Shown: in pieces, positions 21,553 to 31,323 of the stretch
Layout of the letters: the number at the start of each line of letters is the position of its first letter
Position numbering within the stretch: the stretch's first letter is position 1
Origin: Methylococcales bacterium
GTDB taxonomy: Bacteria; Pseudomonadota; Gammaproteobacteria; Methylococcales; Methylomonadaceae
Direction: 5' to 3'
NCBI GenBank assembly: GCA_028712795.1
Contig: JAQTPT010000002.1
Coordinates: 1-64,000, forward strand
DNA: 64,000 nt
Program-made: the position numbers and the translations under genes
The notes under the pieces: generated by a model
The model's input: the letters and a program-made list of their open reading frames with translations, nothing else
What the model was told of the DNA's origin: nothing
The model's database searches: none

Positions 21553-24046
21553 TAAGCTACAAAACGATTTAAGTATTATCCCTTACGACTCAGCAGTTGA
21601 TATAGCGAATAGCATAGTTTCAAAATATAGTGCCAGAAAAGGTTTTATTGATAATTTAATTTCAGAAGGCGTTTTATCTAAAAACATCTATTGGAAAAAT
21701 AATAATGAAGACATTATTTATTTTGCTTATGAACGTTTTGAAGATCACTTAACTACTGCCTATTTACTCGAAAGCTATCTTGATAAAAGTAACCCTGAAA
21801 TTGCTTTCCAAGATGATGGTGCATTAGCCCAATATGTTAATTATATTTACCGGTATCAGGGCATAGTCGAAGCCTTATCAATTCAACTTCCTGAGAAAGC
21901 AGACAAAGAATTGTATGAATTGGTTTCTGATGAGAAAAAGTCAAACAGGGCAATAGTTGAAGCATTTGTTAAAAGTCTAATCTGGAGAAAACCGGAAACT
22001 ATCAAAGAAAAAGTAAAGGACTATGTCAATCAGCAGGTCTTAGTTGACGACTATACTTTCGATTTATTTTTTCAAATGGTCTATTCAGTATCATCAGATC
22101 CTGAACATTTCTTTAATGCAAACAGCTTACATCGTTTTCTGACGAAACTCTCATTAGCTGATCGTGATGCTATGTGGACAACTTATTTACATCATAAAGA
22201 TGATGAAACTTCAGCAATGCAAAGGCTTATTGATTGGGCATTGCATGATTGCAATAAAAATTATCTATCCGATGAATCCAGATTATTAGCCTGTAAAGCT
22301 TTAGCTTGGCTATTTACCAGTACTAATATTGGTTTTAGAGACATGGCAACAAAGGCATTAGTTTGCGTATTGGAAAATAATCTTCCAATAGTCGCTCGGC
22401 TTCTGTTTGATTTCTATACCGTTAATGATCCCTATGTTTATGAACGCATTCTTGCTGCAGCTTATGGTGCAGTATTGCGATCTGTCGATTTGAATGGATT
22501 AACCGAGTTATCTGCATTTATCTTAGTAACTATTTTCGAAAAAGAAGAAGTTTATCCTAATGTTTTGATTAGAGATTATGCCAGAAACATTATTGAATAT
22601 GCTTTATACAAACAAGTTTTTGTTTTAAAAAATCCACAGGTTATTCGACCACCTTATAAAAGCCAATTTCCAGATGCCTTTCCCAGTAATGAGGAAATTG
22701 ATGCTTATAAATACGATTACAACTTGAACGATGCAAAAGATTATTGGGGACAAAATGCCATACTGCGCTCTATGGTTACGGAGTATGGCAGGGGAATATG
22801 TAGCTATGGCGATTTTGGACGTTATACCTTTCAAAGTGCTTTAAATGACTGGAAATATAAATTCGACCCCAATGATTTAAGCAATTATGCTTGCAAGTTG
22901 ATTTTTGAAGAATATGGTTATGATGTCAAAAAACATGGTGGATTTGATAAAAACGCCAGTTCTGGCGATAGGCAAGCGAACAAAAAAGAAAGAATTGGCA
23001 AAAAATATCAATGGCTTGCATTGTATGAGATTCTAGCAAGAGTAGCTGATAATTATCAAATGCAAGATGGATCAGCTGGCTGGCATGATGATAAAAAATA
23101 TATTTGGTATCAAGGCACTTGGGAACCTTTTGTTAGGAATATAGACCCGACATCGATTTGCCGTCCAAACGATAGCTCTTTGTCTAATTGCAACGAATCT
23201 TGGTGGGATAAAGTCGAGTATAACGATTGGCATGACAACCATAAAAATTGGCTAATTAGCGCTGAAAATTTGCCGAGTCCCAAAGAAATTATTGAGTTGA
23301 AAGATACCCACGACAATGAATGGCTAGTTTTAGAAACCTATCCTAGCTGGGATGAATCGGTGCCTGTTGGGTATGAGCAACATGAATATCCACACAAACA
23401 TCTTTGGTATCAAATTAGAAGCTATTTTGTTTCTTCAGAACAAGCAGACGGCTTGACTGCTTGGGCAAAGCAGCAACATTTAATGGGAAGATGGTTCCCT
23501 GAAAATAGTGATCAATACCATGTATTTTCTCGTGAATATTATTGGTCACCGGCTTATCGTTTTTTCGATAATCCATACTATGGTCGTAGCCAATGGGAAG
23601 ATGTGCATGAAAAAGGTAACTACGAGCAAACCATATATAAAGTAATGGTTACAACAGAAAGTCATATTTGGGAATCAGGAGCCGGCCATCGAGAACAACC
23701 TTCATATTTTGCTCCCAGAGAGTACATGTATGAAAAAATGCAGCTTCAATATTCAAAAAATATTGGCGAATGGTTAAATGCTGAGGGTGAAGTTGTCTGT
23801 TTCGATCCGTCAGTGAACCAGGAAGAAAGCTCATGTTTATTAATTAGAAAAGATGCTTTATTACGATTTTTGAACGAAAATAATTTAAAAATCTTCTGGA
23901 CTTGTTTGGGCAAGAAACAAATCCTTGGAGACACTCATAACCGGGGTCAATACACGCAATGGCTGGAACTTTCAGGTATTTTCACACTAAATGCAAACGG
24001 AGTGAATGGAGTTATCAATCCATTGATTAAATCGATAGGTTGGTAG
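21542..24046 (+). pseudogene. AVAST-like STAND protein, C-terminal sensor part of split gene
   Basis: This 834-codon frame continues the upstream STAND protein; its first codons come from the inserted element, and native sequence begins at KLQNDLSIIPYDS. The early part (IYFAYERFEDHLTTAYLLESYL) resembles the winged-helix end of NACHT-type NTPases. The rest is long and helical, consistent with the TPR-like sensor region of Avs proteins, followed by a Trp/Tyr-rich C-terminal segment. With the upstream part it would make 1400 residues, a plausible length for an Avs protein. An ATG inside the right terminal repeat could start a free C-terminal fragment, but it lacks a clear Shine-Dalgarno. Confidence 0.7.
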
Positions 24047-24296
24047 ATCAAGCTGGAAAAACACGGTATCAGGTCTTTCATTGTGCAATATGGCGTCGGA
24101 TTTTAGGCTGTATGTGTTATTTGGGTCGTGGTTTTTGTCTGGCTTACCAGGGCCATAGGATGCGCTGAGGCAAGAAGTACATTGCTCGAGATAGATATTG
24201 ATGCGCTTCACTGTATTCAGCATATCCTATGGACCTAGCCATTACCATATCATTTTCTTTCATTTAGGGGCTGTAGTGAACAATAATACACTAGGA

Positions 24297-24683
24297 TTAA
24301 ACTTGCCGTTCCGGTCCTGGATACTTTGCCACCAAGGCATCAGCCGTTAGCAAGGTAATTCCCACAACGGTCGCCTGCGCAACGAGGATCCGGTCGAATG
24401 GGTCTTTATGGATGAACGGCAAACTTTCGATAGAAACGGCGTGTTCACTGGTAATAGCCAGCTCCTGATAACCATTGTCCAACAGCCCCCGGCGTAGCAC
24501 CCTTGCGTCCACCTGAAAATCGGAACGCCCAAGGCCTCATTTGATGACAATTTTCCAAAGGCTAGCCGCGCTGAAAAGCAGTTCGTTCAAGGGGTCTTCC
24601 AGCAACTGGCGTGCCGCAGCAGGCAACCGGTCAGGCGAACCAGCCGCCCATAGTTAAATATGGGTATCCAGTAGCAGCTTCAT
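24297..24683 (-). pseudogene. vapC-type PIN toxin gene with two in-frame stops
   Basis: From the ATG at 24683 the minus strand reads MKLLLDTHI, a TAA stop, LWAAGSPDRLP, then SAASLWKIVIK, a TGA stop, and GLGRSDFQVDARVLRRG. It ends DPFDRILVAQATVVG and LLTADALVAKY. This is a standard PIN toxin of the LLLDTHIxLW type with catalytic positions retained but two nonsense codons. The ATG overlaps the antitoxin stop by four bases (ATGA). The toxin is dead while its antitoxin frame remains open. Confidence 0.85.
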
Positions 24684-24925
24684 TCTTCACCACCAAAAAG
24701 CAGCTCGATTTCCTTAGCGCCCATGCTGTCGAAATCATCCTGAACGGTGATCTGCCCCGCCATGAAACCTAGCCTTCGGATTTGTCCGGCTGATGGCGCA
24801 TCCAGCCGGATTACCTTCACCAGTGGCTTTCCAGCTTTGGCGATAATAAAAGAATCACCCTTTACGGCCTGCTCTATCAACCGTGACAGTTGGGTTTTGG
24901 CTTCGTGGATATTGACCGTCTGCAT
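24680..24925 (-). CDS. Phd/YefM-type antitoxin, orphaned
   Basis: The 81-aa protein starts MQTVNIHEAKTQLSRLIEQA and continues GDSFIIAKAGKPLVKVIRLD, a textbook Phd/YefM fold. TGAGG lies 7 bases before the ATG at 24925. The C-terminal tail (FDSMGAKEIELLFGGEE) is the usual toxin-binding region. Its cognate PIN toxin gene, coupled by an ATGA overlap, carries two stop codons. The antitoxin is therefore an orphan that could still neutralise a related toxin. Confidence 0.88.
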   Translation of the reverse strand: MQTVNIHEAKTQLSRLIEQAVKGDSFIIAKAGKPLVKVIRLDAPSAGQIRRLGFMAGQITVQDDFDSMGAKEIELLFGGEE

Positions 24926-25187
24926 GATAAACCTCATTGAATTAAGTTCAGCAAGTTTAATTTATCATACACTATGCAAAAACCAGTGCATTCCATGGGC
25001 CTGATTTTATAAGTCGCTATTCTGTGTCAGCCGCCAGCCTCCAGAGCAACCAGGTGTAGGGAGCTGGAGTCCTTCGACAAAGCTCAGGCCAAGCTTCCAA
25101 TGCCACATTCTCAAGCAGTAGCTTGGGAAAAAGAAAACAAGCAGAATACTGGAGTCCACCGGTATCATTGCTCACTTCTCATCTACT

Positions 25188-25361
25188 TTAGATAATCTTC
25201 CCACACAGGGCACCTTTATTGTGTTTTATTTTTTCCTGTTGTTTTAATGCCGGCAGGGTTCTAAGCCCCTGTTCTACCGCTTAACGTTTTGATTTGATCC
25301 CTGTCAATTTTAAAACATCCGCCATAAGATCGTCATCAATCATGATATTGATACGCATCAT
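25188..25361 (-). pseudogene. vapB-type antitoxin remnant with in-frame stop
   Basis: The minus strand from 25361 reads MMRINIMIDDDLMADVLKL, TGIKSKR, a TAA stop at codon 27, then AVEQGLRTLPALKQQEK. This matches short VapB antitoxins of the TNIxIDDxLM...KREAVExGLR type, with the stop at the position normally occupied by Glu. The C-terminus is also divergent. No vapC follows. It is another decayed toxin-antitoxin relic. Confidence 0.7.
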
Positions 25362-25567
25362 AATCCCCCGTGACCGTTTTTAAAGATTATACACACCAAA
25401 ACTGAAAATCAGGTCATCGCCAGGATGCAACTTTGCCATTATGGGGGTGTTTCGGATTTATAATCCTAAATTGCCGCCCGTATCGGGATACTTAGGAACG
25501 TTCCTAAACAACCTGCAGCAATTCTCATTATGACAGCTATCGCCTAAAATGATAAATCGATTCCCCC

Positions 25568-25837
25568 ATGAAACCAGAATATGAGCGCCCCTTTGGAAAA
25601 AATGCCTTGACCTTTAGTGATCTAGTCAAGCAATAGCGTACAACTTTTGAAGCTTTCTGCGATCGACGGACCGGAAAAAATACCCACTATACGATGACTG
25701 ATGCAGGACTGAGTGCGTTTTCGGTATTTTTTATGCAAAGCCCCTCTTTTTTGGATTTTCAGCGGACGATGCCGGAGACGCAAGGGAAGAACAACGCACA
25801 AACACTGTTTGGTGTTTTATTTCATTCCGGCAAATAA
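25568..25837 (+). pseudogene. Truncated IS transposase N-terminal remnant
   Basis: From the ATG at 25568 the frame has a TAG at codon 23, then continues RTTFEAFCDRRTGKN, YTMTDAGLSAFSVFFMQSPS and ETQGKNNAQTLFG. The FCDxRTGxNxxYxxxDAGLxAFSVFFxQSPSFL block is familiar from a DDE transposase family, though I cannot name the IS family with confidence. Only the first 80 or so residues remain. Confidence 0.6.
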
Positions 25838-25999
25838 TCACATCCGCACGCCGCTCTTATCGCAAACAACACCCTCTTAAAAAGCCAATCTCAATCCCGG
25901 CCATTCTGAGTTGTAACATTATTTACTAGATCATAATCTTTACCGCACATATAACCGACATACAGTTTTTTGCGTATGGCTACTTAAGAAGAAGCCTAA

Positions 26000-27733
26000 T
26001 CAGCTTCTGATATTCCAGCATTTGTCTTCTGAAAGCGGCATTGACTGGGAGATATCTTTCAGATGTTTTTGCCGGACAGTCAAACTGGGCTCCAGAATTT
26101 TCAGCCAATGGCGATGTTCCACACCCTCTGGATCCAATGGTCGGTCCCTGTGCTCTCGATAATGATGAAGGGCTTGATCAAAAGCGGGTAAAGAGTCGGC
26201 AGCAAAATAAGCCGGTTTTTTGTTATGTAAAGCCATGCCGCCGGCATTAATCGTGCAGGCATTGCGGCCGGGAGTAAGCTGGTTGGCCGGCAGCGGCTCC
26301 AGTTCTTGAACCAGCTTGGCTACTTCCTGCAGAAACCAGTATTCCGGCTCCGCTATCGGCATACCTGTGCGCCCAGTCTGTGCGGCGACTTCCTGGGCTA
26401 CGGATGGAAAGTTCTGAATTACCTTCCGATGCGTCAGAATGCGTGACGGCCCGGAGATGATCACCCGCGTTAATGACACATGATCATCGGATACCACGAA
26501 AGTGGCGTAAGGATTAGACCATAGCTTGGCCGCGTGTCCATGAACGGAATTACCCGAATGATAGGGTATCAATAATACCGGCTTATTCCTGCAATACGCT
26601 ACAAAAGCTGCTTTGCCGTGATCGCCGTTACGGGGCGATGCGCCAGGCAAGCCGGCTGCGGATACCGTGACTTGGATCATCTCAAATTGCCGGCTGATTA
26701 GGCGTTGCAAAGGCTGAGTCGGGGACCAGGCATGCGGCTGCTTTGCCCGTTGTGGCCTTGACTCAACCGATAACGGAATTTTTGCGAACAGATTTTGTGA
26801 ACACTGGGTAAAGACCTCTTCCGTGCCGCCTACGCAATAAACCAGTCGCCGTTGCATTGATCCGGCAGTTTCGATATGCGTATTAATTTCGGCAGCGGAA
26901 AGTCCATAATCAACTGCAAGATGGATCGGGTTTAAAAAAGTTATGCCGAATAAAGTGATATGTAAACCCATCGCGTCAGGATCATGGGGGTGCAGGGCCA
27001 ATACGGCAAGTTTACGGGTATGCCGGACGGCGTCCATTAATTCCAATATAGAACCGTCAAAGCTACGTTCATAGGCGTGTACATGATGGCTGTGGCAACG
27101 CACTTCTTCGCCGTTGACAATTTGCTGATAGCTGTCCGGCATGGGCATTTTGCCTTCCAGCCAGCGGTTGACGCTGGTACTGTCGACCATGCCTTTCAGT
27201 TCAGGCAGTAAAAGCGGGATGGCAACGGTTTGATTATTGAGTGCCCAAATCGGCATGATGGAACTGGTTTGTGCCACAACCGCCGCATAACTGCGCCGAT
27301 AAGCCCGCCAACCTGGAATGGGCCCGGAACCGCCTGCACCAAGTATCGCTTGGGTCGCGGTCATTGCGAAAGCGCCCATGGTTGGATTCAGAAACTGCCT
27401 GTATTGCTTTTCGTAGAAGCGGTCCGCTCCGGCAGCCGTAGTGGCGTCTATATGCTTGTGTTGTTTCCGGTTAACTTTGTCAATGCTAAGCAGATACTGC
27501 ATGGCATGTTCTATCGCTGGCCCTGGCTTACCCGGCCGGCGAAGGAATAACTCGGCTAATTTTTCCCGGGATATTGCCGGCAGTCGATTGACAATCCGAT
27601 GTTTAAGCGTGTTAATCGGCGTTATCTGTTGATGCTGATTATGATTTACAACGGTTTGATCTTGTTGAGGCTTAGTATCAGCCGGTAGATCCGGTGAAAC
27701 AAACTCGAATTTGCTGCGTGAAAACAAGCGCAT
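26000..27733 (-). CDS. Unrecognised 577-aa protein in a diiron-oxidase/cupin cluster
   Basis: I do not recognise the family. The frame is open from 28039, but the first 102 codons overlap the cupin gene out of frame, so I start at the ATG at 27733, with CAGGAA upstream. The N-terminal 100 residues are polar and Gln/Asn-rich. A His-rich segment, VRCHSHHVHAYERSF, lies near residue 210, followed by LAVLALHPHDPDAMG. A C-terminal half contains PYHSGNSVHGHAAKLW and ATFVVSDDHVSLTRV. The many clustered His suggest metal binding. It is the last gene after a heme-oxygenase-like diiron protein and a cupin on the same strand. Confidence 0.7.
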   Translation of the reverse strand: MRLFSRSKFEFVSPDLPADTKPQQDQTVVNHNQHQQITPINTLKHRIVNRLPAISREKLAELFLRRPGKPGPAIEHAMQYLLSIDKVNRKQHKHIDATTAAGADRFYEKQYRQFLNPTMGAFAMTATQAILGAGGSGPIPGWRAYRRSYAAVVAQTSSIMPIWALNNQTVAIPLLLPELKGMVDSTSVNRWLEGKMPMPDSYQQIVNGEEVRCHSHHVHAYERSFDGSILELMDAVRHTRKLAVLALHPHDPDAMGLHITLFGITFLNPIHLAVDYGLSAAEINTHIETAGSMQRRLVYCVGGTEEVFTQCSQNLFAKIPLSVESRPQRAKQPHAWSPTQPLQRLISRQFEMIQVTVSAAGLPGASPRNGDHGKAAFVAYCRNKPVLLIPYHSGNSVHGHAAKLWSNPYATFVVSDDHVSLTRVIISGPSRILTHRKVIQNFPSVAQEVAAQTGRTGMPIAEPEYWFLQEVAKLVQELEPLPANQLTPGRNACTINAGGMALHNKKPAYFAADSLPAFDQALHHYREHRDRPLDPEGVEHRHWLKILEPSLTVRQKHLKDISQSMPLSEDKCWNIRS

Positions 27734-27776
27734 GGCATTTCCTGGTTTCAGCCGGATTTTGTTCTTGAAAAAGCAT

Positions 27777-28226
27777 TCATTTTGCTTCCTCACGTATGGC
27801 AAGCCTACCCATGTTTTGCAGCATGGGGGCATTTTCACAAGCAAGATACTTGGCTGGTCTTTCATCATCCAGATTGACATGGTGGTGCCAGGCCCAAACT
27901 GGGATATAAACAGCGTCACCAGCCTGCCAATCCACTCTGAGGTCTTCCACCAGCGTGTAGCCGCGCCCTTCCAGAACATAAAGTATGGTCTCGTAGGTAT
28001 GCCGATGCCGGTTTGAACAGCCGCCCGGCAACAGTCCACCCAGGGTAAGGCTGATAGCGTGGGAAGGTAAGTCTACGAAGAATACCGGGTGTTTCCGTTC
28101 GCCGGAATAAGCCTCTTTAACACCTGCCGATTCGACGGCCTTGTGGATAAGTTTTTCAGGTATCTCAACCGGTATGCTGGGAGGAGTTTTGTCAAAATCG
28201 GCTGAGTGGTAAGTGATGGTTTTCAT
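27777..28226 (-). CDS. Single-domain cupin protein
   Basis: The 149-aa protein has the two cupin motifs. Motif 1 is G-x5-HRHTYETILYVLEGRG, with two His and one Glu as metal ligands, and motif 2 is GDAVYIPVWAWHHHVN, with the final His ligand. All ligand positions are present, so it should bind Fe, Mn or Ni. It could be a small dioxygenase or isomerase, or a binding protein. It is flanked by the diiron protein gene upstream and the 577-aa gene 43 bases downstream, suggesting a shared pathway. Confidence 0.85.
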   Translation of the reverse strand: MKTITYHSADFDKTPPSIPVEIPEKLIHKAVESAGVKEAYSGERKHPVFFVDLPSHAISLTLGGLLPGGCSNRHRHTYETILYVLEGRGYTLVEDLRVDWQAGDAVYIPVWAWHHHVNLDDERPAKYLACENAPMLQNMGRLAIREEAK

Positions 28227-28259
28227 GATTTATGCCATAAAATTTAGATGTTGGGGAAG

Positions 28260-28952
28260 CTAACAAGCAGATAAGCCCTCAAAAAATCCAATTCTGGCCT
28301 GAATCAGTTTTTCCGCGCCATAATTTAAATCGAGCAGCGCGGAAGGGGTTTTCTGAAGCTGCAAGCCAATTATTTTATTCATGGTCTCGGCATGCTCATC
28401 ATCACAGTCGATATGTAGCATAAAAAAATGCAAATTATTCAGCGATTCACCAGCTGCAAGAAAAGCGTCTACAATCAGTTGATAGATGTAAGGGACTATA
28501 CCTTCCGCGCCTAGGCACAAAGCTCCCAGTCCCACCATGTAATTAGGTGATTTACAGCACTCGAGCATCGTGTCCACCAGACGTTGAGTCGAAGGTGACG
28601 GGGTATCGCAGGCAACCAGTCCCATTCTATTCATCATATTGAGGTAAAGCTTGGAATGCGGCAGATTACCGGCATCGCCGAAGCCCATTTCATCGAACAA
28701 ATTTCGAGTCAGCGCCAGGCGGTGATCTTCATCCTCGATATTTGCCAGCAATGCTGCAAGAAAGCGCGTAAAACAGCGCGAATAAATTTGGTGTTGTTGA
28801 ACAAAATTATTGAGTTCTTCTCTGCTGATCTTGCCTGTCCGGCAGCGCGTTAGAAAGTGGGTGCGGCTAAGCCGCTCCAGCCACTCTGTCTTAAAATACG
28901 GATTTGTTGAATTGCATCGGGAAAATGCCACGCTTCGAGGTTTAATTTTCAC
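28260..28952 (-). CDS. Heme-oxygenase-like diiron oxidase (HDO) / TenA-PqqC superfamily protein
   Basis: The 230-aa helical protein carries the ligand pattern of heme-oxygenase-like diiron oxidases (UndA, BesC, SznF and CADD class). Glu is in LTRNLFDEMGFGD, His in NLPHSKLYL, Glu in LCLGAEGIVPYIYQ, and H-x3-D-x2-EH in LHIDCDDEHAETM. Such enzymes use O2 for decarboxylation, desaturation, N-oxygenation or self-sacrificing chemistry. The substrate is unknown. No ATG exists near the start; I use the GTG at 28952, and a TTG at 28976 is an alternative. It heads a three-gene strand with a cupin and an unrecognised protein. Confidence 0.78.
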   Translation of the reverse strand: MKIKPRSVAFSRCNSTNPYFKTEWLERLSRTHFLTRCRTGKISREELNNFVQQHQIYSRCFTRFLAALLANIEDEDHRLALTRNLFDEMGFGDAGNLPHSKLYLNMMNRMGLVACDTPSPSTQRLVDTMLECCKSPNYMVGLGALCLGAEGIVPYIYQLIVDAFLAAGESLNNLHFFMLHIDCDDEHAETMNKIIGLQLQKTPSALLDLNYGAEKLIQARIGFFEGLSAC

Positions 28953-29077
28953 CTTTATTTCTCTGATTAATATCAAAAAAGTCAGTTATCCTCAAATGAT
29001 TATTTTAAGAGCCTTTACGGCTCCCATCGAGGCGGCTGAACGTAGAAGGCAAAGTTGAACACATTACAAAGTTTTTC

Positions 29078-29578
29078 TCAATGAGTTTTTTTGCGGATTT
29101 TTTTACCAATATACAGTGACACATAAAAGGCAATGATATGATCCACTTCTTTCTCGTAGGCATCATCACTTTCATCACTGATTTCTTCGCTTTCATAAGC
29201 CAAGTATGTTTTTGAAAACTGATATAGCATAGAAAGCCCAGCGCAATAAGCGGCATCATGCGCCTCGCATTCAAAATCCGTTCCGTTTGCGATTGCATAA
29301 CCTAATCGCTTCTCACTATTCCATGTTGACGACCTGTAATGCTCGTTTCGCCCATAAAAGATGTTCTGCAACTCTTTTGCATTAGATTTGATAATACTGG
29401 ACATATCAACATCTTTGCCTTTTAACTGCTGGCAAAGCGCTTCAACAATGATGTTTAGTTTGTTCCGCAATATTGCCTCAACAACAGTCGGTTTCCATAA
29501 AAATGGGCGATTATCATCTACAAATGCAACGTAGTTGTTACAGTTGTCGCGGCTAAGTTCATAATTATTATTTATCAT
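29078..29578 (-). CDS. Hypothetical protein, unrecognised
   Basis: This 166-aa protein is mixed helical with an acidic stretch (ESEEISDESDDAYEKEVD) near residue 140 and a basic C-terminus (GKKIRKKTH). I start at the ATG at 29578, which has GGAG 8 bases upstream; the frame extends 19 codons further. I see no signal peptide, membrane helix or known motif. It stands alone between the diiron cluster and IS debris, and is AT-rich like other accessory genes here. No function is proposed. Confidence 0.5.
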   Translation of the reverse strand: MINNNYELSRDNCNNYVAFVDDNRPFLWKPTVVEAILRNKLNIIVEALCQQLKGKDVDMSSIIKSNAKELQNIFYGRNEHYRSSTWNSEKRLGYAIANGTDFECEAHDAAYCAGLSMLYQFSKTYLAYESEEISDESDDAYEKEVDHIIAFYVSLYIGKKIRKKTH

Positions 29579-30150
29579 ACCTATGACTCCTGTGAAGTTG
29601 GTCACGCTGGTTATTTGGTGGTCTCTGTTGAGCACTTAGTTACTTAACTGTGTTTGTCTCTGATAGTGGAATAACTCCCTCGCACTAATTAGGTTCAATG
29701 TTAATTTCAGTTTAATTTTACAGTCGAATGCTTTTAATCGTTATGTTCCTTTACTGAAGAAAGACTTAGGTAAATAAACAGCTACCATAATTAACTCCTT
29801 AAGAATGTGAAAACTGATAGTTCCTGGCGTTTATATCCGGCTATATAAATTGCAGGCATTATTTACGCCAATAATCGATTGTATTTCTTAGTTATTGCTA
29901 GCCCAGGACAGCCGCGCTCTTCCTGCCATTGCCCAATGATAGTAACCCTGAATGTTTTGAAAAAATGAACCAAAGTAGTGTTTTAAAAGCTCATGCTGCA
30001 CCAGGCCAGTGCCAGTGCATTTAGAAACAGAGTTTGCCTGGAACTGCTCCGCTTGTTAAACGATTTCGGCTAATGCCGGGTGTGATTAAAAGTACGGTTT
30101 TCAGTGTGTTATAGGGTCTTTATAACCTATTACGACAGGAAGTTACTGTA
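29579..30150. other. Intergenic region, no gene seen
   Basis: About 570 bases between the 166-aa gene and the ISKra4-like remnant contain no supportable gene. The sequence is AT-rich near 29640-29800 and becomes mixed afterwards. I see no strong repeat or terminator. Confidence 0.5.
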
Positions 30151-30480
30151 ATGTTTTTAGTTAAATCAGATATTACTCTTGAACAACGCCTTAGCCAGTA
30201 CCCTTTGCTTAAAAACCGGATTGAATTGTTAATTAATATAAATGAAGACAGTGCTGGGGATTGTCAAAAAGCAAATGAAGCAGAAATGAGAGTTCTAGAA
30301 GGACTACACCAAATGGGAAGCGAAGCCCTCCATTGCTGGTCGGAACACAAGACAGTGCAGGCTTCAGCGGATTTCGACAAGGCACATAGCACAGCCCTAA
30401 AGAGTGGTAAAAAAACGCTGGTGGCACGCTACTTTCGGAGAGATAGCCGATGATGAGCAAGAGTTTAGAGAGTTTCAGGG
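30151..30480 (+). pseudogene. ISKra4-like transposase N-terminal remnant with frameshift
   Basis: The frame begins LEQRLSQYPLLKNRI and contains EMRVLEGLHQMGSEALHCW, similar to the N-terminus of ISKra4 family transposases. At about 30410-30425 a single-base shift moves the reading to KKRWWHATFGEIADDEQEF, the expected continuation, after which similarity ends near 30480. The element is therefore frameshifted and lacks its catalytic part. Confidence 0.6.
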
Positions 30481-30539
30481 CAACGATTCCGGCCCTTTAG
30501 CGACTTGGCTGACGTTCAATGTCGAGGCAGCTCAACCCC

Positions 30540-30860
30540 TTTGCAACGGGTCATAGAAGGAGTACAGGAAGCGTAACGGTAGTGGAGTGGTGTACGACGA
30601 GCCCCGCGTAGCCGTAGGGGCCGGGCGTTTTGACGAAGTTGGAGCGGAAGCGTAGTCAAAATGCAAGGCCATCCGACACGGCGTCAAGCCATTTGCGCAG
30701 GCCAGTGGTGCACAGCGTTCCGAGGGGGAGTTGTGCGCCGCAGCCGAAGCAGGACGAACCCGGGCCGCCGAAGGCAATAACCGCCAGCAAATTTTTCGCT
30801 GCTGAAATCGGACGGACCCCATTTCAGCTTTCGCGAAAAATGCTGGCGCTCCTGAGGCCC
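30540..30860. repeat. GC-rich block ending in a large composite hairpin
   Basis: This block is far more GC-rich than its surroundings. Its distal end forms a long inverted repeat: the arm beginning CGCCAGCA at 30782 pairs with the arm ending TGCTGGCG at 30848 through 16 base pairs with a 2-base bulge, and inside it GCTGAAAT (30801-30808) pairs with ATTTCAGC (30821-30828). A 96-codon minus-strand frame covers it but looks compositional. It could be a structured RNA or an IS-derived non-coding repeat. Confidence 0.5.
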
Positions 30861-31323
30861 TATGCTATACGGTCGAGTGCCAAGAAATGTGTAAGATCAA
30901 CAATCAATAGGGCTCGATATATGCGTCATTAAATTCGGGATATGTGATTTGGGGGCAAAGGGGCTAGCGCTTGAACAAGTTAATTTTTCGAGATCTTATA
31001 TGCTTTTTAAACTCGCTGGACAACTATACATGAGCAACTAATTTTGATTAAGTGGCTAACATGCAATTGCATATAGATTATTGATCTCGTTCTGCCAGCA
31101 GAGGGTCGACTGCTGACGCAAGCATTTCCCGTTGACTGACGTCGGCTTTATGGAGTGTGACGGGCGACTCACGGCCAAATTCTGTCGGTTGCGACTGGCC
31201 GCTTTATGGCAAGCAAATTTGCGACATTGATTTCATCGTGTACCCAAAGCAGTCGGTGACGGACTTTTCCATCATGAGCGGACAAATCATCTTTATTTAG
31301 TCAATTCTGATAAATTATCTATC
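30861..31323. other. Intergenic region, no gene seen
   Basis: This stretch between the GC-rich hairpin block and thrB contains no supportable gene, RNA or clear terminator. Its sequence is mixed in composition, with a CGGCCAAATTCTG...CGACTGGCCGC segment of weak dyad symmetry near 31170-31200. Confidence 0.4.

Noticed and set aside
21450..21555. Programmed recoding or an intein-like split as the reason for the broken AVAST-like frame
   Set aside because: Perfect terminal repeats plus a TAA duplication, and exact frame restoration on removal, are explained fully by an element insertion.
27734..28039. N-terminal extension of the 577-aa gene
   Set aside because: The 102 extra codons overlap the cupin gene in another frame and read like its shadow (many Trp and Met, no domain pattern).
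30532..30822. 96-codon minus-strand frame in the GC-rich block
   Set aside because: Ala/Pro/Ser/Arg-rich composition typical of chance frames in GC-rich DNA; no ribosome-binding site, and the block has hairpin structure instead.
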